Made by a program: the position numbers and the translations under genes. Below the pieces are notes generated by a model that did not search any database, was not told the origin of the DNA, and saw only the letters and a list, made by a program, of their open reading frames with translations. A stretch of 32,821 bases of DNA from CAZSDP01 sp964605665 (GTDB lineage: Bacteria > Planctomycetota > UBA8108 > UBA1146): the NCBI GenBank assembly GCA_964605665.1, contig CAZSDP010000037.1, positions 1 through 32,821 on the forward strand. Reading direction: 5' to 3'. Positions 1-8,596 of the stretch are shown here, one piece after another. The stretch's first letter is position 1; each line of letters begins with the position of its first letter.

Positions 1-58
1 ACAGAGCGTCGAATAGTACAGAGCGTCGAATAGTACAGAGCGTCGAATAGTGAATAGT
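1..58. repeat. 17-bp tandem repeat, three perfect copies at the window edge
   Basis: The unit ACAGAGCGTCGAATAGT occurs three times without change at 1-17, 18-34 and 35-51. The last seven bases of the unit (GAATAGT) follow again at 52-58. The array begins on the first base of the window, so its true length is unknown. No gene overlaps it. It resembles the other short intergenic tandem arrays in this window in unit length but not in sequence. Confidence 0.95.
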
Positions 59-377
59 AGTTTGCTCTAGCTACTCTACTTAGCTCGAATTTCCGTCCCC
101 GATTTTATTGTTCTAAGCCCTGCAAAACTCGCACTTAATTCGTGAATTCTCACCGATGGAGTCCTTCTGACCTAAAGAAGCAGAAAGTACGCTCGCGCAC
201 GGAGCAAACGCACTATCGTGACTTTGCCAACCAGACCATTGATGAAACTACTGAATAATCATTCCATGTATTAAATCGACCCAACGGCTGCTTCACCCGA
301 TAAAGCCCGTTTGGTTCTATCCAAACTTTGTTGAGGTCGTTTCGCAAGCCTGTAGCTGTCCCTAGATTGCTCGGCGT
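59..377. other. Gene-free stretch downstream of the beta-lactamase-like gene
   Basis: No convincing gene is visible here. The longest candidate is a 38-codon GTG frame at 142-258 on the plus strand, which has no ribosome binding site and no recognisable product. A short inverted repeat, GTTTGG at 309-314 and CCAAAC at 321-326, lies about 50 bases beyond the stop of the minus-strand gene. It might help end that transcript but lacks a T tract. Base composition is AT-richer than in the right-hand part of the window. Confidence 0.5.
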
Positions 378-1883
378 TTACTGACGATCGAAACGAAAAC
401 CGTTTGGTCCTTCAGTCTTGAGCTCAAAAGCCGTCGCAACTCCATCGGCATTGTGGTGGAGCCTTAGAACCAACCACCATGGCCCTGAGAGAACATCTTT
501 TTTCTTCATTGTGAGATGGAATTCTTCTCCTTTGGTGGCAGCTACAAAGAGATTCTCGCCCTTTAAGAGTAATCTCCAAGTCCGATCAAGCTCAGGGGAG
601 TAATACTCACCAACCCACTCTTCAGGAGCCCATTCCCCAATCGGCGCCGAAGCAGGGGCAGGAGTTCCCTCTCCTGCTTCCTGACGAGATCTTCTTGGTG
701 TGGACTCTGTAGGCTCTTCAAGACCTTCCGCTACTCTAGCGGCAATATCTCGCACAATTCGTCTTGGATTGTAATTCGAGCAGTTCGAAAAGAAGATGAG
801 GGAGAGATCTTGCTCCGGAAACATCATCAGGAAAGACCGAAATCCTACCCAAGCTCCTCCATGTTCAAGCACCCTTTGGCCTCGCCAGTCGTGCTCTACT
901 AACCCAAGTCGATACCTGATCGTCTCACCATCATTGAGAGTAAATGTCGAGAGCAAACGTTGAAGAGTGCTTTGACCTATCTTGTCGTTAAGCAGTGCTG
1001 TCGTCCAAATAGCCATCTCTTCAACGCTGGTAAAGACCCCTCCATCTCCGACTTGGTCGAGGCCAGTTTCGTTCATCTCATATCCACTCCCTTTCGCGGG
1101 ACGATATCCAGTAGCCCGACGAGGAGTGACCTCTCTATGATCATCGTGAAAATGAGAGCTTGCCATGTTGAGCGGCTGGAAGATCTTATCGTCGGCGTAC
1201 TGACGCAACGTTTTTCCCGATGCTCTTTCACAGATCACACTACAGAGAAAATAACCGCTGTTGTTGTAGGAAAATCTCTCACCTGGCTTTGAATTGAGAT
1301 GCTTTTGCCTTGCGAGAAGTGCGATCGTTTCTTCAATTGGAAAAGTGCTTTCTCCGTCAATCCCGAGTAACGGCATCAAGCTGGTGTAATCTCGTAAACC
1401 GCTCGTGTGATGCAAAAGGTGCCGAATGGTGATCGTCTCTCCATAGTCGGGAAGCTCTGTGAGCCAGGTACGAATGTCTGAGTCGAGAGTCAGCAAACCC
1501 TCGTCCTCTAAAAATAGCATGCAGGTGGCAGTAATGTGCTTCGACACTGAAGCAATCCGATAAACGGTGTCGGGAGTATTGGGGATCGCGTGATCGAGAT
1601 TCGCAAGCCCATAACCTCCTTTGAACACTATCTCGCCATCCTTCACGACCGCAATCGAAAAGCCAGGGGTAGCGGGATCAATCCAACGTTTCAGGAGCGG
1701 TGAAATCTCACCGGACCAATCACGACTGCCAGAGGCTGATCCATGAGAGGTCTCTTGCCCATGGAGCATAGAACTCGCAGGTGGTGAACTCACCACAACG
1801 ATCAGAATCCAGACTAAGGCAAATTGCATGATTCGATGGAACCCCAACATTCGAACTCTCTTTCTGCACCCTCTAGGCCCCAT
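378..1883 (-). CDS. Serine hydrolase of the beta-lactamase class C / PBP4-like family, exported
   Basis: A 501-residue protein of the beta-lactamase/transpeptidase-like fold. The three family motifs are present in order: SVSK (Ser112, Lys115) as the SxxK nucleophile motif, YNN at 206-208 as YxN, and HGG at 341-343 in place of KTG. The HGG form is common in esterase- and peptidase-like members and does not by itself indicate antibiotic resistance. An Arg-rich start is followed by a hydrophobic stretch at about 20-38 ending in an SPPASS-type region, so export through Sec is likely. The C-terminal 80 residues resemble the small beta domain often found after the catalytic domain. The ATG at 1883 has AAGGAAG about ten bases upstream; internal ATGs at 1850 and 1829 would give a more usual signal peptide. 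The substrate cannot be told. It is co-directional with the lipoprotein gene upstream, 42 bases away. Confidence 0.88.
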   Translation of the reverse strand: MGPRGCRKRVRMLGFHRIMQFALVWILIVVVSSPPASSMLHGQETSHGSASGSRDWSGEISPLLKRWIDPATPGFSIAVVKDGEIVFKGGYGLANLDHAIPNTPDTVYRIASVSKHITATCMLFLEDEGLLTLDSDIRTWLTELPDYGETITIRHLLHHTSGLRDYTSLMPLLGIDGESTFPIEETIALLARQKHLNSKPGERFSYNNSGYFLCSVICERASGKTLRQYADDKIFQPLNMASSHFHDDHREVTPRRATGYRPAKGSGYEMNETGLDQVGDGGVFTSVEEMAIWTTALLNDKIGQSTLQRLLSTFTLNDGETIRYRLGLVEHDWRGQRVLEHGGAWVGFRSFLMMFPEQDLSLIFFSNCSNYNPRRIVRDIAARVAEGLEEPTESTPRRSRQEAGEGTPAPASAPIGEWAPEEWVGEYYSPELDRTWRLLLKGENLFVAATKGEEFHLTMKKKDVLSGPWWLVLRLHHNADGVATAFELKTEGPNGFRFDRQ

Positions 1884-1925
1884 CGAACAGGGACTTCCTT
1901 TATGAACTCACAGCTGAGCTCCGGT

Positions 1926-2792
1926 TCACTGAGTCTCGATCCCAAAGGTAGAGCAGCGCCCCCCCCATTCGGTGAGTGTACGAGCTGCAATCTCACGTAA
2001 GAACTCTTGGTCACTATCCTCGATTGCCATACGACTCCGGATCGGAAATGCATCAACAACACGACTCCGAGGATCAGATCCAGAGATGGTGGACTCAATC
2101 AACAGCAAAGCGAGGTACATCCCCACAGTACTCGGGTGCTCTCGGTCACGAGCATAGGGGTCAAGATCAGGCCTCGATTCACGGGACAACCTCCATGCAG
2201 ATCCCACTGGAGCGACAGGAACCCTTAGCTCTGCAGCCATTTCCAAATGAGCACCAATGATCTCGTCTAGGGATATCCAATTCAGCCGGTCATATTCCCA
2301 AGTCATGTATAGAATCGGTTGTGCGCCAACCGCGCGGACCGCCTCGACAAACTTACGAGAGTACTCTCGAAAGGCTTCCACACTTGTCTCTGGCAAGTCT
2401 TCTTGGAGCACGACAACATCCCACTGTCCACCTGCGATTCTCTCTGCAGCGTCAGTTCGATTCCACATCACTTCGAGTGAAGCTCCCCCTCGTACAACTG
2501 CAGATGCCTCATAGCCCAGCTGGGGTTCACTTCCTTCTGACAGTCGTTCGAGCTGCTTCCACAATCCCTCACGCCAAAAGGTGAAGCTATTGCCAATGAA
2601 CAAAACCCTCGTCGGATTCTCAACAGAAAGAGAATGGTGAAGCGTGAGCGGTATCGTCGATTCCGACACCGCTGTGGAATGGTCTCTTCTTCCTGTTGAG
2701 TCCTTCGTCATCGTTCCACAGCCAGTGATCCACAAGCAGGAAAACAACAGAGCGAAAAGAGATCCGGTGTGCAGAAAACGCCCAATGTCCAT
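1926..2792 (-). CDS. SGNH/GDSL-like hydrolase lipoprotein (DUF4886-like)
   Basis: A 288-residue predicted lipoprotein. The hydrophobic signal ends in the lipobox WITGC, giving lipidation at Cys25. Residues 63-72 contain LFIGNSFT, the block that carries the nucleophilic Ser69 in DUF4886-type SGNH hydrolases. Near the C-terminus DREHPS supplies the expected Asp216 and His219 of the catalytic triad. These relatives act as esterases or acetylesterases, often on carbohydrates, but the substrate here is inferred only at that level. The start is well fixed: AAGGAGGGGGT lies directly before the ATG. It probably shares a transcript with the downstream beta-lactamase-like gene, so the pair may act on related extracellular esters. 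Confidence 0.82.
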   Translation of the reverse strand: MDIGRFLHTGSLFALLFSCLWITGCGTMTKDSTGRRDHSTAVSESTIPLTLHHSLSVENPTRVLFIGNSFTFWREGLWKQLERLSEGSEPQLGYEASAVVRGGASLEVMWNRTDAAERIAGGQWDVVVLQEDLPETSVEAFREYSRKFVEAVRAVGAQPILYMTWEYDRLNWISLDEIIGAHLEMAAELRVPVAPVGSAWRLSRESRPDLDPYARDREHPSTVGMYLALLLIESTISGSDPRSRVVDAFPIRSRMAIEDSDQEFLREIAARTLTEWGGRCSTFGIETQ

Positions 2793-2912
2793 ACCCCCTC
2801 CTTCCCCAGCACAATCGCAGGTTTTGCGATCAACGCAAGAGAAGTGGAAAAAGACCGAGGGTCCGTGCTCAAGTCGCGCGGTTCTCTAGCAACCCGGCCT
2901 GAGATCCTTTAC
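2793..2912. other. Short intergenic gap before the lipoprotein gene
   Basis: This 120-base gap separates the giant secreted protein gene from the SGNH lipoprotein gene, both on the minus strand. It holds the lipoprotein gene's strong Shine-Dalgarno sequence at its left edge. No clear terminator hairpin or promoter could be identified by eye, so whether the three minus-strand genes are one transcript is open. Confidence 0.4.
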
Positions 2913-5900
2913 TTACGGACAAAGCGAATAGAGATCACAGTCGAGTTGTACGGAATCCCCCAACCCACAGCTAGTAAATGGCTCTGGTGGAACCGATGCT
3001 CCCGTGAAGACGTAGTCAAGAAGCGAGACGGCGTCCGCGAGATTGACGACCCCGTCAGCATTCGAATCATGAGCGGCCAAGCATGTCGTCATACCACTCC
3101 CAAATAGATAGTCGATGGTCACAATCGGATCAGAGATGTTGATCGACCCATCTTGGTTTCCGTCTCCTCGTCGGTAGTGACTTCCCTGACATATATCGGG
3201 AACACCGTCGAGATTTTGATCTGACTCTCCCGCTGCTAAATCACATGAATCTGGAAGCCCATTAGCATTGCAGTCTGTGATTGTTCCTGACAGAGCTTCA
3301 CAAACGTCGGCAAGTCCATTGCCATCACAATCTGATTCACAGCTATCGAGTATTCCATTTCCATCGCAGTCAGGAGCACCGGCAAGGATGTCACACCCAT
3401 CCGGAGTTCCATTTCCGTCGCAATCGATGGAATCATCGAATCCTGGACACAGATCCACTGAATCACAACTCCCATCGGAATCTGAATCATTCAGGGGATC
3501 GATCGGGCAAGGATCCACGTCTCCGCAAATGCCGTCCATATCGATGTCATTTTCACCATCGAACGGACAGAGATCGCAACCGTCCGGTTGCCCATCTAGA
3601 TCAGAATCAACACCATCATCGAATCCAGGACAAATATCCGAAAGATCGCAGATTCCGTCTGAATCGGCATCAACTCCGTCATTGAGAGGATTCTCCACAC
3701 CACTGGTGCAATCATCACAACCATCGAAGTCAAGGTCACGACAGACGAGAGAATTCAACGGATCAAGATCCTCACCGTCAAGTACACCATCGCTGTCATC
3801 ATCTTGATCTCCGGCATCGCAAAGTCCATCGCCGTCAGTGTCGATCCCGTCGTTACCTGGTGACAAACTCCCAGCGACAGAGCAATCGTCACAACTGTCG
3901 CTATCACTATCAATGCACAAGAAGGGATCGAGCGGTGCTGCGTCATTCCCGTCGAGAACTCCGTCGTTGTCATCGTCACCGTCGCCTAAGTCACAGAGTC
4001 CGTCGCTATCAGAATCTGTACCATCACTTTCGGGCGCGACAGATCCGGCTACTCCACAGTCGTCACAACCATCCAAGTCGACATCACTGCAGCTGAAGGG
4101 ATCGAGCGGTGCATTGTCGAGCCCATCGAGTACCCCGTCATTGTCGTCGTCACTGTCTCCGATATCGCAGACTCCATCACTGTCAGTGTCGAGCCCATCG
4201 TTCAATGGAGTTACGACTCCAGAAGTGCTGCAATCGTCGCAACCATCGCTATCGCCATCTGTGCAGACAAAGGGGTCTAGAGGAGCATTGTCGTTACCGT
4301 CTAACACTCCATCATTATCATCGTCTCCGTCTCCGAGGTCACAGAGCCCGTCACCATCCGTATCTAGACCGTCGTTAGACGGAGATATGCTTCCCGCTAC
4401 GGCGCAGTCGTCACAACTGTCTCCATCCCCGTCACTACAGCTCAAGGGGTCGAGAGGCGCATTATCGACTCCGTCGAGAACACCATCGTTGTCATCGTCT
4501 GAATCTCCGAAGTCACACATCCCGTCATTGTCAGTATCGAGACCATCGTTCGAAGGGAGCGCACTTCCGACAACACCACAATCATCACACCCGTCTCCGT
4601 CACCGTCAGTACAACTGAAGGGATCGAAGGGAGCATTATCTGTTACGTCAAAAACTCCGTCGTTGTCATCGTCGGGATCGATAAGATCACAAATCCCATC
4701 CGCATCGTTGTCAGAGGGAACAGACTGATCATTGAGCGGATCAGATCCGCAGGCAATCTCCGCACCATCAACCCATGTGTCATTATCGTCGTCCAAATCG
4801 ACGAGATCGCAGCTTCCATCGGAGTCCGTATCGAGCGGAACCGACAACGCACTGAGAGGATCGGTACCACATGCCGCCTCTTCGCTATCGCTCCACGTAT
4901 CATTGTCATCATCGGAATCAACGACGTCACAGCTTCCGTCAGAATCAGTATCAAGTGGAATCGATAGAGCGCTGAGTGGATCAGTTCCGCATGCGGCTTC
5001 TTCACGATCACTCCACGTATCATTATCGTCGTCGAGATCGCAGCCGTCAGGGATCCCATCCACGTCTGCATCGAGAGCGTCGTCTTGTCCCGGACAAAGA
5101 TCATCGGAATCGCAACTTCCATCGCCATCGGAATCGTTAAAGAAGTCCAATGGGCAGGGGTCACAGGCGTCAATCAGAGAATCTAGGTCGGTGTCTGTCT
5201 CGCAAGAGTCTAGGACTCCATTCGAATCGCAGTCCGCTCCGGAAAGCTGACAGTCATCGGGAATCTCATCTCCGTTGCAATCTGCGCTTGTACCCGTTGC
5301 GATATCTTGGACATCGTCTACACCGTTGGTGTTGCAATCGACAAATCCACCGGTCACGACAACACGAAAAACCGTTGTCGTCCCACTGATCTCGTTCGCT
5401 GCGATCAACAGCGGTTCTCCGGTCGGGCTCACTGTTGAATCAATAAAGGCCAGTCCTTCAACGGCGAGATCGCCGGCGGTTCCATCCTCAGCAACTCCTG
5501 CAAAGTTGCGTGCATTGAAGTATTGGTGAAACTGAACCGAAAGCGGATTCGTGATGTCGTAGACAAAGATCCCTCCCTGTCGTTCCATTCCGATAAACGC
5601 AAAGGTCTGCCCCCCAATAGTCCCCACAGCCAGAGCTTCAGGTTCCGGTCCACTGTTGTCCGATCGACGATCGAAGGTGTCGTTTTCATCGTTGTTCGAA
5701 TTGAAGTCTGCGGGTTCCAGTTGTGCGATCACCGATTCGAAGTCGTCTCCACTGTCATAGACAAGATTACCTCCTGTAGACATATTGAAGAGAGAGAACG
5801 ATCTTGCTCCATAACAAAAGAGCTGATCGTGATCTCCATCTCCATCAAGATCCCCATCGATGGTGGAAACAAACAAACGACCCATCTGCCCAGCCTGCTG

Positions 5901-6914
5901 TAAGCTTCCGGCCCCTGGAAAGGCAACTGGGTCAAGCACTCGAGACGAACAGCGAGCATTCTCATTTCGAGCATCCCCCTCATTCGCCGTCACCAGGTAC
6001 ACCTGTCCGCCCAACTCACAGGCAACGCTGCTGTCTGGCATCCGCATCCCGTGTACCGGCCAATTTGCGATGTTGATTGTGTTGTCCCGGTCGCTGCCAT
6101 CGAGACCTTGACCAGGAAGAGAGTGGTCTTTTGTTCCCAGTGAAGTGATTTGAGTCGCGGTCGCAGTAGCAATGTCGATCCAAATCACCGCATTCTGTTC
6201 TTGGCATACAGCCCAAGCGGTGGAGAGGTCGGGAGACACCGCTATGTACTCTGGCTCTAAATCTGCGCTGGCAGTAATTCCAGGAAAAATCCGTACCCCG
6301 CTCGCCCTTAAGGCTGCTTCTTGTCCGTCAAAAACAGAAAGAGATACCGTCGATACAGCGAGGGTACTCAGGTCGATGATCGAAACAGAACCAACCGGAT
6401 TAGAGCCCCCCACCGGTTGCCCCTCGTCGGCAGTTAAAGCCATTCCGGAAGCAGTGATGTAGACCATATCCGGTCGCGCGCCGACAAGTACGCTGCCCAA
6501 AGCCGCACCTGAAGTGCTGTACAGTCGAACGGAACCTGGATTGAGTCCGTTGGCATTGGGAACTGCGACAACCACCGTACTCGTGACCCCGTCGTCCCAT
6601 ATCCTCACGTGAGAGGGGATCGCAGGAGTCGGAATGAATCCGGCGACCGTGAGCGAGCCGGTCGCGCTCAGTTGAAGGATGTCGATCCCCACCGTGCTGG
6701 CGTTGGTCACGAAGAGTCTCTGACTGCGAGAATCGTGAGCGACAATCTCGGCGGCACTCCCGGCATAGATCCCCGTCGAGTGACGACTGACGAATTCGAG
6801 GGATGCGAGTCCACCGGCCATCGCAGATGGAAGCTGCGATCCACCGAACACGACAACCACCGTTAGAGCGTTCCTCAAGAGAGTCCAGCACAGGAGTCCA
6901 AGATAGCGAGACAT
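2913..6914 (-). CDS. Giant secreted protein: choice-of-anchor I-like domain, thrombospondin type 3 repeats, dockerin-like C-terminus
   Basis: The protein has 1333 residues from the ATG at 6914, chosen because GAGGTG sits five bases upstream; an in-frame extension to 6995 lacks this. A signal peptide occupies about the first 33 residues and ends in AMAGG. The next roughly 500 residues look like the choice-of-anchor I family, a propeller-like secreted domain with blocks such as GPEPEALAVGTIGGQTFAF and FAFIGMERQGG. From about residue 525 on, Asp/Asn/Cys-rich segments of the DCNGDEIPDDC and DDDNDGVLDG type form thrombospondin type 3-like calcium-binding repeats. The last 85 residues hold two EF-hand-like loops (RGDGNQDGS and DSNADGVVN), the dockerin-like module typical of Planctomycetota. 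The protein is probably surface-displayed or released and stiffened by calcium. Enzyme activity is not evident; some choice-of-anchor I proteins are called alkaline phosphatase-like, which is not supported here by visible active-site residues. Confidence 0.88.
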   Translation of the reverse strand: MSRYLGLLCWTLLRNALTVVVVFGGSQLPSAMAGGLASLEFVSRHSTGIYAGSAAEIVAHDSRSQRLFVTNASTVGIDILQLSATGSLTVAGFIPTPAIPSHVRIWDDGVTSTVVVAVPNANGLNPGSVRLYSTSGAALGSVLVGARPDMVYITASGMALTADEGQPVGGSNPVGSVSIIDLSTLAVSTVSLSVFDGQEAALRASGVRIFPGITASADLEPEYIAVSPDLSTAWAVCQEQNAVIWIDIATATATQITSLGTKDHSLPGQGLDGSDRDNTINIANWPVHGMRMPDSSVACELGGQVYLVTANEGDARNENARCSSRVLDPVAFPGAGSLQQAGQMGRLFVSTIDGDLDGDGDHDQLFCYGARSFSLFNMSTGGNLVYDSGDDFESVIAQLEPADFNSNNDENDTFDRRSDNSGPEPEALAVGTIGGQTFAFIGMERQGGIFVYDITNPLSVQFHQYFNARNFAGVAEDGTAGDLAVEGLAFIDSTVSPTGEPLLIAANEISGTTTVFRVVVTGGFVDCNTNGVDDVQDIATGTSADCNGDEIPDDCQLSGADCDSNGVLDSCETDTDLDSLIDACDPCPLDFFNDSDGDGSCDSDDLCPGQDDALDADVDGIPDGCDLDDDNDTWSDREEAACGTDPLSALSIPLDTDSDGSCDVVDSDDDNDTWSDSEEAACGTDPLSALSVPLDTDSDGSCDLVDLDDDNDTWVDGAEIACGSDPLNDQSVPSDNDADGICDLIDPDDDNDGVFDVTDNAPFDPFSCTDGDGDGCDDCGVVGSALPSNDGLDTDNDGMCDFGDSDDDNDGVLDGVDNAPLDPLSCSDGDGDSCDDCAVAGSISPSNDGLDTDGDGLCDLGDGDDDNDGVLDGNDNAPLDPFVCTDGDSDGCDDCSTSGVVTPLNDGLDTDSDGVCDIGDSDDDNDGVLDGLDNAPLDPFSCSDVDLDGCDDCGVAGSVAPESDGTDSDSDGLCDLGDGDDDNDGVLDGNDAAPLDPFLCIDSDSDSCDDCSVAGSLSPGNDGIDTDGDGLCDAGDQDDDSDGVLDGEDLDPLNSLVCRDLDFDGCDDCTSGVENPLNDGVDADSDGICDLSDICPGFDDGVDSDLDGQPDGCDLCPFDGENDIDMDGICGDVDPCPIDPLNDSDSDGSCDSVDLCPGFDDSIDCDGNGTPDGCDILAGAPDCDGNGILDSCESDCDGNGLADVCEALSGTITDCNANGLPDSCDLAAGESDQNLDGVPDICQGSHYRRGDGNQDGSINISDPIVTIDYLFGSGMTTCLAAHDSNADGVVNLADAVSLLDYVFTGASVPPEPFTSCGLGDSVQLDCDLYSLCP
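3630..4673 (-). repeat. Six 174-nt in-gene repeats (thrombospondin type 3, type B)
   Basis: Unit-opening DDD codons lie at 4665-4673, 4491-4499, 4317-4325, 4143-4151, 3969-3977 and 3795-3803, a constant 174-base spacing. Each 58-residue unit contains DDDNDGVLDG, APLDP, a CDDC motif and a DTDGDGLCD loop. The last copy is the most diverged (DDDSDGVLDGEDLDP). The constant length suggests growth by unequal exchange or strong selection on repeat geometry. Confidence 0.9.
4674..5033 (-). repeat. Three 120-nt in-gene repeats (thrombospondin type 3, type A)
   Basis: The DDD codons that open each unit fall at 5025-5033, 4905-4913 and 4785-4793, exactly 120 bases apart, and the next unit opens at 4665-4673. 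Each 40-residue unit has the form DDDNDTWSD, EEAACGTDPL, then DTDSDGSCD. The units lie within the giant secreted protein and differ by scattered substitutions but no indels. Confidence 0.9.
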
Positions 6915-6995
6915 CGTCACACCTCGAGTCAGATAGGAAGAGTCAGATGGCAACAAGTGTAATAGCGAGTGATGCGTGAGTTTAGATTGAAGCAC

Positions 6996-7500
6996 CTTAT
7001 CGGCAATTCCCCTAGAGTCCGAGGACCGAACTGAAAAATTCTTCCCGATTATGAGGAGTCGGAGAGAGTGGAATGGCGGGAGAGTCCGCCGAAGTGTCCG
7101 ATGAGTCAGGACAGACCTGAGGACCGAGTTAACCGATCGCGATCATCGATCAAGAGATTCGAGGTCACCGCACCAGCATCGATCGCATGTAGAGACCGAT
7201 TCCCAAAGGTGAGGAGTCTCGAGCACCGAGACAGTCGCTCGAGAGTGATCACTGCGCCGGCAACACCAGCTGCACAACCAGGACCAGAAACGATCGTGCC
7301 CCTTGCCTCCTCCGTGGGCTCATTTCGGGAGCAGATCGTTGGAGTCGATAAAGGATGTCGGCGGAGAAAGGGAATTCGTGGCCGGAGGTGCCAATTCCGG
7401 CCGTCAACTTCCAGCAATCACGAGAAACGGAACCACCGACGGTGAAGCGAGGGGAACGCCACCCAACCCTCAGCTGTGCTCCAGAATCCGCAATTCAGTA
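6996..7500. other. Gene-free stretch of about 500 bases
   Basis: Between the giant secreted protein gene and trxB no open frame has a plausible start, ribosome binding site and recognisable product. The longest minus-strand frame, 7106-7417, would need a TTG start without a Shine-Dalgarno sequence. The segment is rich in GATC-type words such as GATCGCGATCATCGATC near 7140. It should hold the promoter of the giant secreted protein and the 3' end of trxB, but no hairpin terminator with a T tract was seen. Confidence 0.5.
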
Positions 7501-8418
7501 TCAGTGCTCCAAAAATCGCTCCGCTTCCAAGGCTGCCATACAACCGGACCCCGCCGCCGTGATCGCTTGGCGGTAAGTGAAATCCTGAACATCGCCGCAG
7601 GCGAACACTCCATCGACACTGGTCTTCGGTCCGTCGTGGGTCTTCAGGTACCCATTGTCGTGGAGCTCGAGCTGACCTTCGAAGAGTTGTGTATTGGGGA
7701 TATGCCCGATCGCCACGAAGACTCCTGAAAGGGCCACCTCTCGGGTCTCACCGCTGTTGGTGTCTTCCAATCGAATCCCGGAGACTTTGTTCTCTCCGTC
7801 GTCGAGCACTTCCACCACTTGGGAATTCCAGGCAAATTCGATCTTCGGATTCGCAAATGCTCGATCTTGCATGATCTTCGAGGCCCGAAGCTCTTCGCGG
7901 CGGTGCACAACGGTGACCTTCGAGGCGAATTTCGTGAGGAAATTCGCCTCTTCGATAGCGCTATCCCCCCCTCCGACCACTGCGATCTCTTTCTCACGGA
8001 AAAAGAAGCCGTCACAGGTCGCGCAGGTGCTCACTCCATGTCCGAGGAGTCGCTGTTCCGATTCCAGACCCAACATGCGAGCAGAAGCCCCCGTAGAGAT
8101 GATCAGAGAGTTCGCCTCGACCTCCTGAGAGGTTCCCTTCACCCGGAATGGGCGGCGGGAGAGATCGACTTCGATCACGTCCTCAAAGGAGATGTCGGAC
8201 CCAAATCGCTCCGCTTGCTTTCGGAAATTTTCCATCAGGTCTGGGCCCATGATTCCCTCGGGGAATCCTGGATAGTTCTCAACATCGGTGGTGAGCATCA
8301 GCTGGCCACCGTGGAGCGATCCAGCGAAGACCTTGGGCTTTAGATTGGCTCGTGCGGTGTAGATCGCAGCGGTATAGCCCGCCGGACCGGAGCCAACGAT
8401 GACGACGTCATGCGCCAT
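7501..8418 (-). CDS. trxB: Thioredoxin reductase (NADPH)
   Basis: A flavoprotein of 305 residues that passes electrons from NADPH to thioredoxin in the cytoplasm. The FAD-binding GSGPAGYTAAIY motif is at residues 9-20, the redox-active CATC (Cys132, Cys135) sits in TCATCDGFFF, and the NADPH-binding VVGGGDSAIEEA block follows. The C-terminal FAD block reads FACGDVQD and is followed by YRQAITAAGSGCMAA. Length and motif spacing match the E. coli enzyme (Cys136/Cys139). The start is the ATG at 8418, with AAAGGA upstream; an in-frame extension to 8493 adds residues unlike the family. A thioredoxin gene lies about 9 kb away in this window, so both halves of the system are present but not in one operon. 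The upstream neighbour is divergent. Confidence 0.97.
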   Translation of the reverse strand: MAHDVVIVGSGPAGYTAAIYTARANLKPKVFAGSLHGGQLMLTTDVENYPGFPEGIMGPDLMENFRKQAERFGSDISFEDVIEVDLSRRPFRVKGTSQEVEANSLIISTGASARMLGLESEQRLLGHGVSTCATCDGFFFREKEIAVVGGGDSAIEEANFLTKFASKVTVVHRREELRASKIMQDRAFANPKIEFAWNSQVVEVLDDGENKVSGIRLEDTNSGETREVALSGVFVAIGHIPNTQLFEGQLELHDNGYLKTHDGPKTSVDGVFACGDVQDFTYRQAITAAGSGCMAALEAERFLEH

Positions 8419-8532
8419 GAATTCAGTCCTTTCGAGGGAGCCCCGCAATCCTCGATCGACCTCAAAACCGTCAAGAAGGCCAGGAGGTGACAAGCGATCA
8501 CGGAGAACTCGGAAATCTCGGGTGGAATCGGT

Positions 8533-8560
8533 CGAAACCCCGGGAATTCACCGGGGTTCG
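8533..8560. promoter_or_regulatory. Inverted repeat between trxB and the divergent secreted-protein gene
   Basis: AACCCCGG at 8536-8543 and CCGGGGTT at 8551-8558 form a perfect 8-bp inverted repeat with a 7-base spacer. The flanking CG at 8533-8534 and 8559-8560 can extend it with one bulge. It lies 36-64 bases before the plus-strand start and about 115 bases before the trxB start. It could be an operator or a leader hairpin. There is no T tract, so a terminator is less likely. Confidence 0.45.
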
Positions 8561-8596
8561 GGGGTTATACCACAATTTCAATGAAGGAGATCCCCG

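Noticed and set aside
142..258. 38-codon GTG frame near the left edge
   Set aside because: No ribosome binding site and no recognisable product. A transposase remnant was considered but nothing supports it.
378..1883. Antibiotic-resistance beta-lactamase
   Set aside because: The HGG third motif, the C-terminal extra domain and the low motif specificity fit the broad serine hydrolase family; resistance cannot be claimed.
3838..4728. 296-codon Ser/Pro-rich frame on the plus strand
   Set aside because: It is the complement of the Asp-rich calcium repeats; GTC/ATC codons read as TCA/TCG-type Ser. It has no ribosome binding site and no family features.
3630..5033. Possible CRISPR-like periodic repeats
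   Set aside because: The units are 120 and 174 bases, contiguous and coding, with no short repeat/unique spacer structure.
7106..7417. 103-codon minus-strand frame in the 500-base gap
   Set aside because: TTG start without a Shine-Dalgarno sequence and a composition like random frame.
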